Part shown: in pieces, positions 34,565-42,628 of the stretch
Layout of the letters: each line of letters starts with the position of its first letter
Position numbering within the stretch: the stretch's first letter is position 1
Assembly (NCBI GenBank): GCA_002709405.1
Contig: PAQV01000029.1
Coordinates: 1-55,010 of the forward strand
Source of the DNA: Paracoccaceae bacterium
GTDB lineage: Bacteria > Pseudomonadota > Alphaproteobacteria > Rhodobacterales > Rhodobacteraceae
Direction: 5' to 3'
Length of the DNA: 55,010 nt
Translations under genes and position numbers: made by a program
The notes under the pieces: model-generated
What the model was told of the DNA's origin: nothing
What the model saw: the letters and a program-made list of their open reading frames with translations, nothing else
The model's database searches: none

Positions 34565-35827
34565 TCAGTCGCCCGGGAAGGACTGCAGATAGGCGACGAT
34601 GGCCGCCAGGTCCTTGTCCTTCTTCAGCCCGGCAAAGGACATCTTGGTGCCCTTCATGTAGTCGCGCGGCTTGGCCAGGAAGGCCGACAGCTCCTCGGGC
34701 GTCCAGACCAGGCCGGCCGCCCCGGCCTCTTGCAGAGGGCTCGAGTAGGAAAAGCCCTCGACCGAGCCGGCGGGACGCCCGATGACGCCGTTCAACTGCG
34801 GACCGGTCTTGTTGGTGGCCCCGTCGCCGACCTGGTGGCAGGCCTTGCACTTCTTGAACACCCGTTCGCCTGCGGCGATCAGTTCGGGATCCGCAGCGGC
34901 GGTTTCCGTTTCGGGTTCGGTGACAGTGGCGGCCGCGGTCGTTTCTGTGGTTTCGGCCGGAGCGGGGTCCGCGACCTCGGCCGCAGCCATTGTCACATCT
35001 TCGGCCGGAGCGGCGGATTCAGCGCCTTCCTCTTCGGGGGTCACGTCCAGCACACGGGCCCGCATGGTGATTTCGACACTGTCCTTGCAGGCCTCCATGC
35101 AGGGGTCCGCCTCCCAGAAATGCGCCTCGGAGGTTTCGCGGTCGTCGATGAAAAAGCCCGCGGCATTGGGCATTTCGACATCCAGGAAGTTTTCGTCCGA
35201 CAGCACGAAATCGTCTTCGACCAGGTAGTTGGAATACAGGATGTAGGCGACAATGGCGTAGACATCATCGGTCTCCAGCGACTGGGCATGTCCGAACGGC
35301 ATCGACCGGTGGACGTAATCCCAGACCGTCGACAGGTACGGCCAGTACGAGCCCACCGTCTTGACCGGGTCCTTGTCGGCCAGCGTGTCGTCTCCGCCCG
35401 CCAGTTTCGGCCAGTTGTCGACCCCTTCGGCGAATTCGCCGTGACAGACCGCGCAGTTTTCCGAAAAGAGCATCTCGCCGGTTTCCACGTCGCCCGAGCC
35501 GACCGGCAGACCGGTGCCATCGGGGCTGACGTCCAGATCCCAGGCGGCGAGTTCATCCGCCGTGGCGGCCCGGCCCAGCCCGAAGGAGCCCCCGTCGGGG
35601 GCCGAGGTCGGAGACTTGGCCGCATCCTGCCCGGTGGCCAGCACGACCGGATCCGCCGTGCCTTCCGTGGGTGCGGGGGCCGCCATGGCCTGCTGTTCCT
35701 GCCGTTCTTGTGCGGTGGGGCCAAGGGGTTCGGGCGCGTTCAGGTGATAGGCCGACAGCCATGCGCCACCCAGGACAACGGCGGTGCCCCCCAGCGCGGG
35801 GCCTAGGATTTCAAGAAACTTCGACAT
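34565..35827 (-). CDS. soxD: Diheme cytochrome subunit SoxD of sulfane dehydrogenase SoxCD
   Basis: A 420-residue cytochrome that takes electrons from SoxC during six-electron oxidation of SoxY-bound sulfane sulfur. It has an N-terminal hydrophobic helix (ALGGTAVVLGGAWLSAYHL), a low-complexity spacer, a first heme domain with CAVCHGEFAEG (about residue 130), a Pro/Ala/Glu/Thr-rich linker (about 260-315) and a C-terminal class I domain with CKACHQVG and GTKMSFAGLK. The low-complexity linker makes it somewhat longer than the roughly 380 to 400 residues usual for SoxD. GAGGCGGAAA precedes the ATG at 35827, and the start overlaps the soxC end by 17 bases. Confidence 0.94.
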   Translation of the reverse strand: MSKFLEILGPALGGTAVVLGGAWLSAYHLNAPEPLGPTAQERQEQQAMAAPAPTEGTADPVVLATGQDAAKSPTSAPDGGSFGLGRAATADELAAWDLDVSPDGTGLPVGSGDVETGEMLFSENCAVCHGEFAEGVDNWPKLAGGDDTLADKDPVKTVGSYWPYLSTVWDYVHRSMPFGHAQSLETDDVYAIVAYILYSNYLVEDDFVLSDENFLDVEMPNAAGFFIDDRETSEAHFWEADPCMEACKDSVEITMRARVLDVTPEEEGAESAAPAEDVTMAAAEVADPAPAETTETTAAATVTEPETETAAADPELIAAGERVFKKCKACHQVGDGATNKTGPQLNGVIGRPAGSVEGFSYSSPLQEAGAAGLVWTPEELSAFLAKPRDYMKGTKMSFAGLKKDKDLAAIVAYLQSFPGD

Positions 35828-37076
35828 TTTCCGCCTCGCCGGTCGGCCGCACCCACCAGGTCTGGATGCAGTTGTTGTGGTAGATCGAATTCTCGCCGCG
35901 CACGTCGCGCAATTGGGCTTTGGTCGGTTGCACGTAGCCGGTGTCGTCCATCGCCCGCGCCTGCAACAGCATGTCTTCTCCGTCCCAGTCGGTATCCAGG
36001 TAGAACCGGGTCAGGGCCTTGTTTTCGCCCGGCTTTGCCAGGCGCGCGGTTTCCCAGGTCTTGCCCCCGTCCTTGGACACGTCGACACGGGTGATCGCCC
36101 CGCGCCCGGACCAGGCCAGGCCTGTGATCACAAGAGGCCCCGGCCCATGGGTGATCGGCGCTTGCGGGCTGGGCGATGTGATCACGGATTTCGCATCCAT
36201 CACCCAGGTCCACTTGCGCGAGCTTCCGTCGGCCATCGTGTCGGTGTACTTCGAGGTCTCTTCGCGGCTTTCCACGGGCCCGTTCAGGACCTCGATCCGG
36301 CGCACCCACTTGACCCACATGTTGCCTTCCCAGCCCGGCACGACCAGGCGCACCGGATAGCCGTGTTCCTTGCGCAGCGCCTCGCCATTGGCCTTGAAGG
36401 CCACCAGCACGTCATCCAGGGCCTTGTCCATCGGGATCGACCGGCCGTTCGACGAAGCGTCCGCGCCCTCGACAAAGATCCACGTGGCCGAGGTGTCGTA
36501 GCCCGCCTCGTTCAACAGGGTGCGCAGGGGCACGCCGGTGTATTCCATGTTGTGGATCATGCCATGGGTGAACTGGGCCCCGTTCAGCTGAGCGCCCGCC
36601 CATTCCATGCCCGTGTTCGCCGCGCATTCCAGGAAATAGGTGTGGTTTTCGCGCGGGAAGCGTTCCAGGTCGGCATAGGTAAAGACCAAAGGCTTGTCGA
36701 CCAACCCGTTGATCATCAAGCGGTAATCGGACTTCGACAGCTCGATCGCCCCTGAATGGTGACGTTCGAACGCGCAGCCCTGGGGGGTGATGGTGCCATC
36801 CAGCGCATGGATCGGCGTGAAGTTGATTGAACTGATCGTGTCGGCCGTCAGCCATTCGACATTGCGCCGCACGACGTCGTCCTCGAACCGGATCGGCAGG
36901 CCGTAGGGCGTGGCATCGACGCCGTCCCCGAAGCCTTGCGCCCAGTCCTGGACTTGCGTGATCAGCGGGTCGCCCTCGGCCTGGGCGGTGCCGGCAAGGG
37001 CGAGCCCGGTGCCGGTGGCCGCGGCCCCGCGCAGGAAGGCGCGGCGCGAGGGTTTCGGGAAGGGTATGTCAGACAT
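35811..37076 (-). CDS. soxC: Molybdenum-cofactor sulfane dehydrogenase subunit SoxC
   Basis: A 421-residue sulfite-oxidase-family molybdoprotein. The Tat signal KPSRRAFLRGAAATGTGLAL is clear. The Mo-coordinating cysteine is Cys 151 in TYFLECAANTGMEWAGAQL; YPVRLVVPGWEGNMWVKWV and WSGRGAITRVDVSKDGGKTWE (Mo-co dimerisation domain) follow. With SoxD it oxidises cysteine-S-sulfide on SoxYZ, allowing complete thiosulfate oxidation to sulfate; presence of soxCD argues against sulfur-globule formation. AAGGAGA precedes the ATG at 37076; a longer frame to 37112 would run into soxB. Confidence 0.96.
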   Translation of the reverse strand: MSDIPFPKPSRRAFLRGAAATGTGLALAGTAQAEGDPLITQVQDWAQGFGDGVDATPYGLPIRFEDDVVRRNVEWLTADTISSINFTPIHALDGTITPQGCAFERHHSGAIELSKSDYRLMINGLVDKPLVFTYADLERFPRENHTYFLECAANTGMEWAGAQLNGAQFTHGMIHNMEYTGVPLRTLLNEAGYDTSATWIFVEGADASSNGRSIPMDKALDDVLVAFKANGEALRKEHGYPVRLVVPGWEGNMWVKWVRRIEVLNGPVESREETSKYTDTMADGSSRKWTWVMDAKSVITSPSPQAPITHGPGPLVITGLAWSGRGAITRVDVSKDGGKTWETARLAKPGENKALTRFYLDTDWDGEDMLLQARAMDDTGYVQPTKAQLRDVRGENSIYHNNCIQTWWVRPTGEAENVEVS

Positions 37077-37108
37077 CTCGGTCTCCTTCGCTGGCGTCTG
37101 GTCCGGGG

Positions 37109-38803
37109 TCACGTGCCGGTCACGGTGACGCTGTCGTTGGGCTGCAACTGGACGGTACCCAGTTCGCGGATATGGGTTTCGACCACGTCCCAGATCGGCG
37201 GGCCTTCGGTGCCCTCGTTGACCGAGGCCCAGCCGGCGATCGTGTAGGTCTTTGACGCGTCGATCTTTTCGCCGGTTTTCAGCAGGGTCATGTCGGTGAT
37301 GCGCTCGCCCTGCGGCCGGGTCACGTCGATCCGGTAGCCCATGCCCCCGACCCGCACCATGTCGCCGCCCTGCTGGTAATAGGGATCGGGGTTGAACAGG
37401 TTGTCGGCCACGTCCTCCAGCACCACGTGCAGCATCTCGCCGGTCATTTCCGAGCGGTAGGCATTGGGGTAGGACATGGCCGTGGCGTTGAAGATGTCCT
37501 CGCGCCGGATGTCCGCGCCCGGTACCAGGGTCGGCCCCCAGCGGAACCCCGGAGACAGGGCAATGTCGGCCTCGCGCTGTTTCAGCAGCGCATCGCAGAT
37601 CAGGTCATCCCAGGTCCCGTTGAAATTGCCCCGCCGATACAAAAGGCTGTCGGTCTGGCCGATGACCTCGGCCATGTCGGCCTCAAAGGGCGCGCGTTCG
37701 GCGTCGATCAGGGCGGCCATGTCGGGATCGGGTGTGATCACATCGGAAAAGATCGGGATCAGCTTGTGCTTGATCCCCTTCATCTCGCCATCGCGCACAT
37801 CCAGGTCGATCCGGCTGATGAACTTGCCGTGGGACCCGGTGGCGATCAGGTGGGTCTTGTTGACCAGCAGCGGTTCGGGCAGCGCGTCGTGGGTGTGACC
37901 GGTGAGGATGACGTTGATCCCGTCGACATTGGCGGCCAGCTTGCGGTCCACGTCGAACCCGTTGTGAGACAGCAGGACGACGCAGTCTGCCCCGGCATCG
38001 CGGACCTCGGCCACCACCTCGGCCATGCGGTCCTGGCGGACGCCGAAGGACAGGCCGGGGAACATCCAGCCCGGGTTGGCGATGGGCATGTAGGGGAAGG
38101 CCTGGCCGATGACGGCCACCTGCACGCCCCCCCGTTCGAACATCTTGTAGGGCTCGTAGGCCGGTTCATCCCATTCATTGTCGAAGATGTTGGCGCCCAG
38201 GAAGGGGAAATTGAGTTCGTTCTCGACGATCTCGGTCACCCGGTCGATGCCCAGGGTGAATTCCCAATGGGCCGTCATCGCATCGACGCCCAGGGCGTTC
38301 ATGACGTTGACCATGTCCTGGCCATGGGTCTTGAGCGCCGAGTAGGACCCCTGCCAGGTGTCGCCGCCATCCAGCACCAGGGCGTCGGGCCGGTCGGCCT
38401 TGATCGCCTTGACCACGGTGGCCACGCGGTCCATGCCGCCCATCTTGCCGTAGGCATTGGCCAGGGCCACGAAATCCGGGTAGGTCAGGGCATATTGCGC
38501 GGGCGAGCCGGGCTCGATCCCGTAAAGCTTCAGGAAATCCTTGCCCGTCACATGGGGCGGCTGGCCGCTGGCCGCGCCGACGCCGATGTTGATCTCTGGC
38601 TCGCGGAACCAGATCGGTTTCAACTGGGCGTGCACGTCGGTGATATGCACCAGAGAGACATTCCCGAAGGTGTCGAAGCCCAGCAGATCGTCCTGCGTCA
38701 ATGCCTGTTGCGCGGCGAGCCTTGACCACTGGCCCAGGCCTCCGGCCCCCCAGATCGCCGAGGCTGCCATGGCCGCCTGCAGGAAATCACGACGTGAGAT
38801 CAT
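37109..38803 (-). CDS. soxB: Thiosulfohydrolase SoxB
   Basis: A 564-residue dimanganese metallophosphatase-fold enzyme that releases sulfate from SoxY-cysteine-S-thiosulfonate. A Tat-like signal ISRRDFLQAAMAASA opens the protein. Metal-binding motifs are visible: SLVHITDVHAQLKP, LVLDGGDTWQGS, LLSHNGFDVD and LTGHTHDALPEP; a 5'-nucleotidase-like C-terminal domain follows. I prefer the ATG at 38803 (MISRRDFLQ), behind GGGGG, to the one at 38827. A terminator-like hairpin and an ATTC-N8-GAAT palindrome lie directly upstream, so soxB may start its own transcript. Confidence 0.96.
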   Translation of the reverse strand: MISRRDFLQAAMAASAIWGAGGLGQWSRLAAQQALTQDDLLGFDTFGNVSLVHITDVHAQLKPIWFREPEINIGVGAASGQPPHVTGKDFLKLYGIEPGSPAQYALTYPDFVALANAYGKMGGMDRVATVVKAIKADRPDALVLDGGDTWQGSYSALKTHGQDMVNVMNALGVDAMTAHWEFTLGIDRVTEIVENELNFPFLGANIFDNEWDEPAYEPYKMFERGGVQVAVIGQAFPYMPIANPGWMFPGLSFGVRQDRMAEVVAEVRDAGADCVVLLSHNGFDVDRKLAANVDGINVILTGHTHDALPEPLLVNKTHLIATGSHGKFISRIDLDVRDGEMKGIKHKLIPIFSDVITPDPDMAALIDAERAPFEADMAEVIGQTDSLLYRRGNFNGTWDDLICDALLKQREADIALSPGFRWGPTLVPGADIRREDIFNATAMSYPNAYRSEMTGEMLHVVLEDVADNLFNPDPYYQQGGDMVRVGGMGYRIDVTRPQGERITDMTLLKTGEKIDASKTYTIAGWASVNEGTEGPPIWDVVETHIRELGTVQLQPNDSVTVTGT

Positions 38804-38821
38804 GTCGACCCCCAAGTGCTG

Positions 38822-38845
38822 ACCCATTCAAATTCATGAATGGGT
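38822..38845. promoter_or_regulatory. ATTC-N8-GAAT palindrome before soxB, candidate SoxR site
   Basis: ACCCATTCA - AATTCA - TGAATGGGT has perfect 9-base arms and contains ATTC-N8-GAAT, the same core and spacing as the site upstream of soxX (41174-41189). It lies 19 bases before the soxB ATG and right after the terminator hairpin of soxA. It could be an operator or an mRNA hairpin. Confidence 0.55.
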
Positions 38846-38853
38846 TGAGAAAG

Positions 38854-38887
38854 AAAAAGCCCGCGCCAGGACAGACCTTGCGCGGGC
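38854..38887 (-). terminator. Rho-independent terminator after soxA, inside the sox operon
   Basis: In the minus-strand RNA, GCCCGCGC (from 38887 leftward to 38880) pairs with GCGCGGGC (38866-38859); AGG/CCT pairs extend the stem past one mismatch, and the stem is followed immediately by TTTTTCTTT. It starts seven bases past the soxA stop and precedes soxB, a good intrinsic terminator or attenuator. Confidence 0.8.
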
Positions 38888-38893
38888 GATGGA

Positions 38894-39739
38894 TCAGTTG
38901 CGGACCGAGGGGCCTTCGACCGACAGGCCGTTGCCGCGGCTGGCGACATAAAGCTCAAGCGCCACGAATTCGGGCGAGCCGGGGCTGTAGGTTTCCGCGC
39001 GGGTGTCGCGGATGCAGCCCTTGAAGCGCGAGTGCACGGCGTTCAGCTTGGCGTTCTTCAGCCGGTAGGTTGGGAAGCCGTTGATCTGGCCCTGGCTGAG
39101 GTGGTCGGCCCGGATCATCATGTCGTAATTGTCTTCGTGACAATTGGCGCAGGACAATTCCAGCTGGCCGGTGCGGGTGTAGTAAAGCTCTTTGCCCTGC
39201 AGCCAGGTGTCGTGTTCGGGGCCCTCGAAGGACACGTTGACCGGCATGCCGCGCGACACCGAGGAAATCAGGGCCGTCATGTTGACCATGTTGCCGCTGG
39301 TATAGCCCCAGGGCTCGGCCCCCATGCGTTCGGTCCGGCAGCCGTTGATGGCCATTTCCATCGTCCAGACTTCGCCCGCGTTGGCGTTCCACTTCGGATA
39401 GACCGCGCGCGCGCCCACCAGCCCCTCGGCATCGTCGCCGTGGCAGGACTGACAGGATTTGCCGGCGGACCCTTCGACGGTGTTGTAGGCGTCCAGGGCC
39501 TGGTCGACGAAGATCATGCCCGGGTTGTCGAAATCGTCCATCTGCAGGGCCATCGTTTCCGGCGAGCGGAACGCCCAGCCCGAGTAGATCTCGGACAGGT
39601 TCTCGGCATGGGCCGGAGCCTCTGCCACGGTGGTGATGTCGATGTCGTCGTTGATGACGAGCTTGCTTTCCGTGTCCTGAGCATGGACGGCAGAGGCCAG
39701 GCAGGCCAGGCCGAAAGCCAGGGATGAAGCGCGTTTCAT
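38894..39739 (-). CDS. soxA: L-cysteine S-thiosulfotransferase diheme subunit SoxA
   Basis: A 281-residue periplasmic cytochrome that with SoxX conjugates thiosulfate to SoxY. A signal peptide (MKRASSLAFGLACLASAVHA) is followed by two heme sites, CQSCHGDD (about residue 95) and CANCHEDN (about residue 196). The active-site cysteine that carries a persulfide heme ligand is in RFKGCIRDTRAETYSPGSPE, a SoxA signature. The length fits the diheme SoxA type. It follows soxZ by 72 bases and is itself followed by a terminator. Confidence 0.96.
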   Translation of the reverse strand: MKRASSLAFGLACLASAVHAQDTESKLVINDDIDITTVAEAPAHAENLSEIYSGWAFRSPETMALQMDDFDNPGMIFVDQALDAYNTVEGSAGKSCQSCHGDDAEGLVGARAVYPKWNANAGEVWTMEMAINGCRTERMGAEPWGYTSGNMVNMTALISSVSRGMPVNVSFEGPEHDTWLQGKELYYTRTGQLELSCANCHEDNYDMMIRADHLSQGQINGFPTYRLKNAKLNAVHSRFKGCIRDTRAETYSPGSPEFVALELYVASRGNGLSVEGPSVRN

Positions 39740-39811
39740 GTGGTTGTCCTCCCTTTGCGGGGGCGGGCCGCGCTCCTCCTGCGGCCCTGCCCTGGCGTGC
39801 CGGTCCCGGCC

Positions 39812-40141
39812 TCAGCCGATGGCGATGGCCTTGGTCTCGGTGTAGACATCGCCGTCGTCGTCGTACCAGGTGAAGGTGAATTCACCGGCCTCGGGGACCT
39901 GGCTGTCGAACTCGAAATACGGGTTCGTGGAAATCGCCGGTTCCAGCGTCACGTCGATCACGTTCTGGCCGTTGAAGTCGACGGTGAAGCGGTTGATGAT
40001 CGAACGCGGAATGACGTTGCCGTCGTCGTCCTTGCGCTGACCGGATTCCATCTTGTGGCTGATCAGCGTCTTGATCGTGATGACGTCACCGGCCGATGCG
40101 GACTTCGGGACTTTCACGCGGGGTTTAACACCAGATGCCAT
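39812..40141 (-). CDS. soxZ: Sulfur-carrier complex subunit SoxZ
   Basis: A 109-residue Ig-fold protein that forms the SoxYZ carrier complex. Typical segments are KPRVKVPKSASAGDVITIKT, ISHKMESGQRKDDDGNVIPR and NRFTVDFNGQNVIDV, ending FTWYDDDGDVYTETKAIAIG. There is no signal peptide, as usual, because SoxZ is exported with Tat-dependent SoxY. It lies 18 bases after soxY. Confidence 0.96.
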   Translation of the reverse strand: MASGVKPRVKVPKSASAGDVITIKTLISHKMESGQRKDDDGNVIPRSIINRFTVDFNGQNVIDVTLEPAISTNPYFEFDSQVPEAGEFTFTWYDDDGDVYTETKAIAIG

Positions 40142-40159
40142 TGTCTGATCTCCTGTCCT

Positions 40160-40576
40160 TTAGCCGCCGCAGCCGCCGATGGTGACCTTGACGGTCGCAG
40201 ATGTCTGGACGACCGATCCGTCACCCATCTTGGCCAGGGCGATGACGTCCTGGGTGCCGGCCAGGCGGATCCGGGTCGAGGCCGATTGCGATCCGGCCAG
40301 CGGGCCGAACTTGAAGGTGCAGACGGCCGGGGTCGGATTGCCCATGGCCAGGACCATGATGGCCGTGGCCCCGGGTGCATCGACGGAAATCGGCACGGTG
40401 TTGCCGTTCTCGGCGATTTCGGGCGCGGTCAGGTCGATGCCGCCCTCGCCGATGTCGGCCCCGCCGGCGAAATCGGCGATCAGGTCCTCGGCCGTGGCGC
40501 GCGCTTTCAGGGGCAGCGTTGCCAGGAAACCGGCGGCGGCCCCCATCAGCAGCGTCTGGCGTCGTGTCAGTTGCAT
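40160..40576 (-). CDS. soxY: Sulfur-carrier protein SoxY
   Basis: A 138-residue protein with Tat signal TRRQTLLMGAAAGFLA and the C-terminal swinging arm VKVTIGGCGG, whose cysteine (three residues from the end) covalently carries all sulfur intermediates. It is the central substrate carrier of the Sox cycle, partnered by SoxZ downstream and served by SoxAX, SoxB and SoxCD in turn. The ATG at 40576 follows GGAGGACAC. Confidence 0.97.
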   Translation of the reverse strand: MQLTRRQTLLMGAAAGFLATLPLKARATAEDLIADFAGGADIGEGGIDLTAPEIAENGNTVPISVDAPGATAIMVLAMGNPTPAVCTFKFGPLAGSQSASTRIRLAGTQDVIALAKMGDGSVVQTSATVKVTIGGCGG

Positions 40577-40630
40577 GTAACGTGTCCTCCTCGTGGCGCC
40601 CCGATCCTCGGCGGGGCGCTGGGGTTCTGC

Positions 40631-41107
40631 TTACTCGTCCCTCAGGGTCATCAGGAAGGACACAACGTCCTCGATTTCCTGAGCGCTGAGCAGTGGCGTG
40701 ATGGCGTCGGGGTCGATGGCCTTGCCGGTATAGGCATCGCCGGGCCGCACGAAGCCGGAGATCTTGTAGAATGACGGCATCATGCTTTCGGGAAACATGA
40801 CCTTGGCATCGGCCACGATGCCCCGCAGGTCCGCTTCGGTCCAGCGGTCGGCCGCCCCGTCCAGCATCGGTCCGATGCCGCCGTGAAAGGGCAGTTCGGC
40901 CAGGGCCGTCACCTCGTGGCAGGCAATGCAATTGCCCGCCCCCTTGTTCATGAGCACCTGCCCGTTTGCCGGATCTCCCGGCGTGCCAGAGAGCGACGCG
41001 GCGATGGCGCCGTCCTCGAACGTGACATCCGTCGGGTACTTGGTCTGGGCCGAAGCCACGGTGGCGGTGAACGCCAGCGCGACGGCCGTGATTGTCGAAA
41101 GTCGCAT
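40631..41107 (-). CDS. soxX: L-cysteine S-thiosulfotransferase monoheme subunit SoxX
   Basis: A 158-residue periplasmic class I cytochrome: signal peptide MRLSTITAVALAFTATVASA, heme site GNCIACHEVTALAELPFHGGIGP, and axial-Met segment MFPESMMPSFYKISGFVRP, characteristic of SoxX. It pairs with SoxA to link thiosulfate to SoxY. The ATG at 41107 follows AGGGAGGAACC; an upstream frame to 41173 lacks support. It is the first gene of soxXYZA; a SoxR-like palindrome and a possible promoter (TTGCAA, 18 bases, TACGGT) lie upstream. Confidence 0.95.
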   Translation of the reverse strand: MRLSTITAVALAFTATVASAQTKYPTDVTFEDGAIAASLSGTPGDPANGQVLMNKGAGNCIACHEVTALAELPFHGGIGPMLDGAADRWTEADLRGIVADAKVMFPESMMPSFYKISGFVRPGDAYTGKAIDPDAITPLLSAQEIEDVVSFLMTLRDE

Positions 41108-41173
41108 GGTTCCTCCCTCTCGACCTTCCCTGTGTATACCGTAGTCCGCCGCACGCGCTGATTGCAACAACAA

Positions 41174-41189
41174 ATTCGCATTAGTGAAT
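41174..41189. promoter_or_regulatory. Candidate SoxR operator upstream of soxX
   Basis: ATTCGCATTAGTGAAT (extended AATTC-N8-GAATT at 41173-41190) lies in the soxW-soxX intergenic region, 67 bases before the soxX ATG and just upstream of a possible -35 element (TTGCAA) on the minus strand. In Pseudaminobacter, the ArsR-family SoxR is known to bind the soxW-soxX and soxS-soxV intergenic regions; the same placement here supports the assignment. Confidence 0.6.
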
Positions 41190-41233
41190 TAATAAGACAT
41201 TCGCGCTATTGATGCGTCCGTTTCGGGCGGCGC

Positions 41234-41797
41234 TTACTGGTTGTCGGAGTGTTCGGCGAACTTGCGGGCGTGGTACTTCTGGAAGGGCTCGTCGCTGTCA
41301 TAGCCCTTCTCCAGCACCCAGGTCAGCATGTTCTGCGTGGTCCAGCGCCCGAAGGCCCCGGGGATGGTGGCCACCGCAAGATCATTGCCCGGCACCGGTC
41401 CAGCCTCTTCGGGGAAGAACATCAGGGTCGGCGTGAACAGCAGCCCCCACTTGCGGACAAGGTCCTTTTCCGACAAGACCTCGCCGTCGAAATCCACCAC
41501 CTCGGTGTCGCCGAACATGTTGATCTGGACCACGAAGAAGTCGTCGGTCAGCAGGGCGTCGATCTCGGGGATCGGGTAGATCTCTTCGTGCATCTTGGTG
41601 CAGTAGATGCAGCCGCGCTGCTCGACGATGACCAGCAGGCGCTTGCCCTCGGCCGTGGCCTCGGCCAGGTCCTCGGGCAGGTCCTTGAACGTGTCGCGCA
41701 TCCAATGCGCCTTGTGCAGGCCGTCGTCGCCCAGCTCGGCCGCCCAGACGGGGACGGCAAGCAAAAGGGCCAGGGCCAGGCTGAACAGTCGTGTCAT
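41234..41797 (-). CDS. soxW: Periplasmic thioredoxin-like protein SoxW
   Basis: A 187-residue thioredoxin-fold protein with signal peptide MTRLFSLALALLLAVPVWA and redox site VEQRGCIYCTKMHEEIYP (CxxC). FGDTEVVDFDGE and FTPTLMFFPEE (cis-Pro region) complete the fold. SoxW receives electrons through the membrane protein SoxV and probably keeps Sox-pathway thiols reduced. CGGGAGGTTTACA precedes the ATG at 41797; the open frame continues upstream through soxV but is not coding. It begins 41 bases after the soxV stop. Confidence 0.93.
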   Translation of the reverse strand: MTRLFSLALALLLAVPVWAAELGDDGLHKAHWMRDTFKDLPEDLAEATAEGKRLLVIVEQRGCIYCTKMHEEIYPIPEIDALLTDDFFVVQINMFGDTEVVDFDGEVLSEKDLVRKWGLLFTPTLMFFPEEAGPVPGNDLAVATIPGAFGRWTTQNMLTWVLEKGYDSDEPFQKYHARKFAEHSDNQ

Positions 41798-41838
41798 TGT
41801 AAACCTCCCGGAAATCATATGGTCGGACAGTCGGACGC

Positions 41839-42582
41839 TCATCCGATCTGGGGCCAGAACAGCACCAGCCAGTTGGCGATGTAATTGACGGTATTGGTCG
41901 CGATCAGCAGGCCGAAGATCACCAGCAGCGCGCCCATGGCCTTTTCGATCCGGGGCAAATGCCGGCGAAAGCCCTTCATCCAGCGCATGAACGGGCCGAT
42001 GAAGACAGCCGCCAGGACAAAGGGCAAGGTCATGCCCAGGCCGTAGACGAAGAGCAGCGATACCCCGCGCGACAGGCCTCCGCCTTGCGCGGCATCCATC
42101 GTGGCGGTCATCAGGATGGCGGCCAGCACCGGGCCCACGCAGGGTGTCCAGCCAAAGGCGAAGGCCAGGCCGATGACATAGGCCCCAAGCAGCGACATGT
42201 TCGAAGTGTCCCCGGCCTCGGCCCGGAACTGGCGATAGAGAAACCCGATGCGGATGACGCCCAGGAAATGCAGGCCCATCGCGATGATCAGCCCGGCCGC
42301 CACCCAGCGCAGGATGTCGTAATACTGGGCAATGACCTGTCCAAAGGCCGAGGCCCCTGCCCCGAGCCCCATGAAGATCGTGATCACGCCCGCCGAAAAG
42401 CAGATCGCCGACAGAACGGCGCGGCGGCGCACGGCCGGAGAGATCTCGGCCGTGTCCGAGATCTGGTTCATGCCCACGCCGGCCATGTAGCTGAGGTAGA
42501 ACGGCACGATCGGCAGGATGCAGGGTGACAGGAAAGACAGAAGGCCGGCCAGCAAGGCGCCGGCAAAAGACACGTCGAGCAT
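41839..42582 (-). CDS. soxV: CcdA/DsbD-like thiol electron transporter SoxV
   Basis: A 247-residue membrane protein with six or so helices that carries thiol electrons from cytoplasmic thioredoxin to periplasmic SoxW. Key motifs are AGLLSFLSPCILPIVPFYLSYMAG (first redox Cys with SPC-LP-VP) and AFAFGWTPCVGPVLAAILM (second Cys with GWTPC-GP), the CcdA pair. AGGGGAGG precedes the ATG at 42582. It is divergent from soxS across 46 bases containing a candidate SoxR site. Confidence 0.95.
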   Translation of the reverse strand: MLDVSFAGALLAGLLSFLSPCILPIVPFYLSYMAGVGMNQISDTAEISPAVRRRAVLSAICFSAGVITIFMGLGAGASAFGQVIAQYYDILRWVAAGLIIAMGLHFLGVIRIGFLYRQFRAEAGDTSNMSLLGAYVIGLAFAFGWTPCVGPVLAAILMTATMDAAQGGGLSRGVSLLFVYGLGMTLPFVLAAVFIGPFMRWMKGFRRHLPRIEKAMGALLVIFGLLIATNTVNYIANWLVLFWPQIG

Positions 42583-42604
42583 CGTCCTCCCCTTGATGCT
42601 TAAA

Positions 42605-42624
42605 CATATTCATATTAGATTATG
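42605..42624. promoter_or_regulatory. Candidate SoxR operator between soxV and soxS
   Basis: CATATTCATATTAGATTATG is an imperfect palindrome (14 of 20 symmetric positions) in the 46-base divergent region between soxV and soxS. Its AT content contrasts with the surrounding sequence. SoxR binds the equivalent soxS-soxV region in Pseudaminobacter. It starts 23 bases from the soxV ATG and ends four bases before the soxS ATG. Confidence 0.6.
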
Positions 42625-42628
42625 GGAT

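Noticed and set aside
41798-42613. A large SoxV-SoxW fusion-like frame extending upstream from soxW
   Set aside because: The extension is out of frame with soxV and overlaps it on the same strand; soxW has its own ribosome-binding site and signal peptide at 41797.
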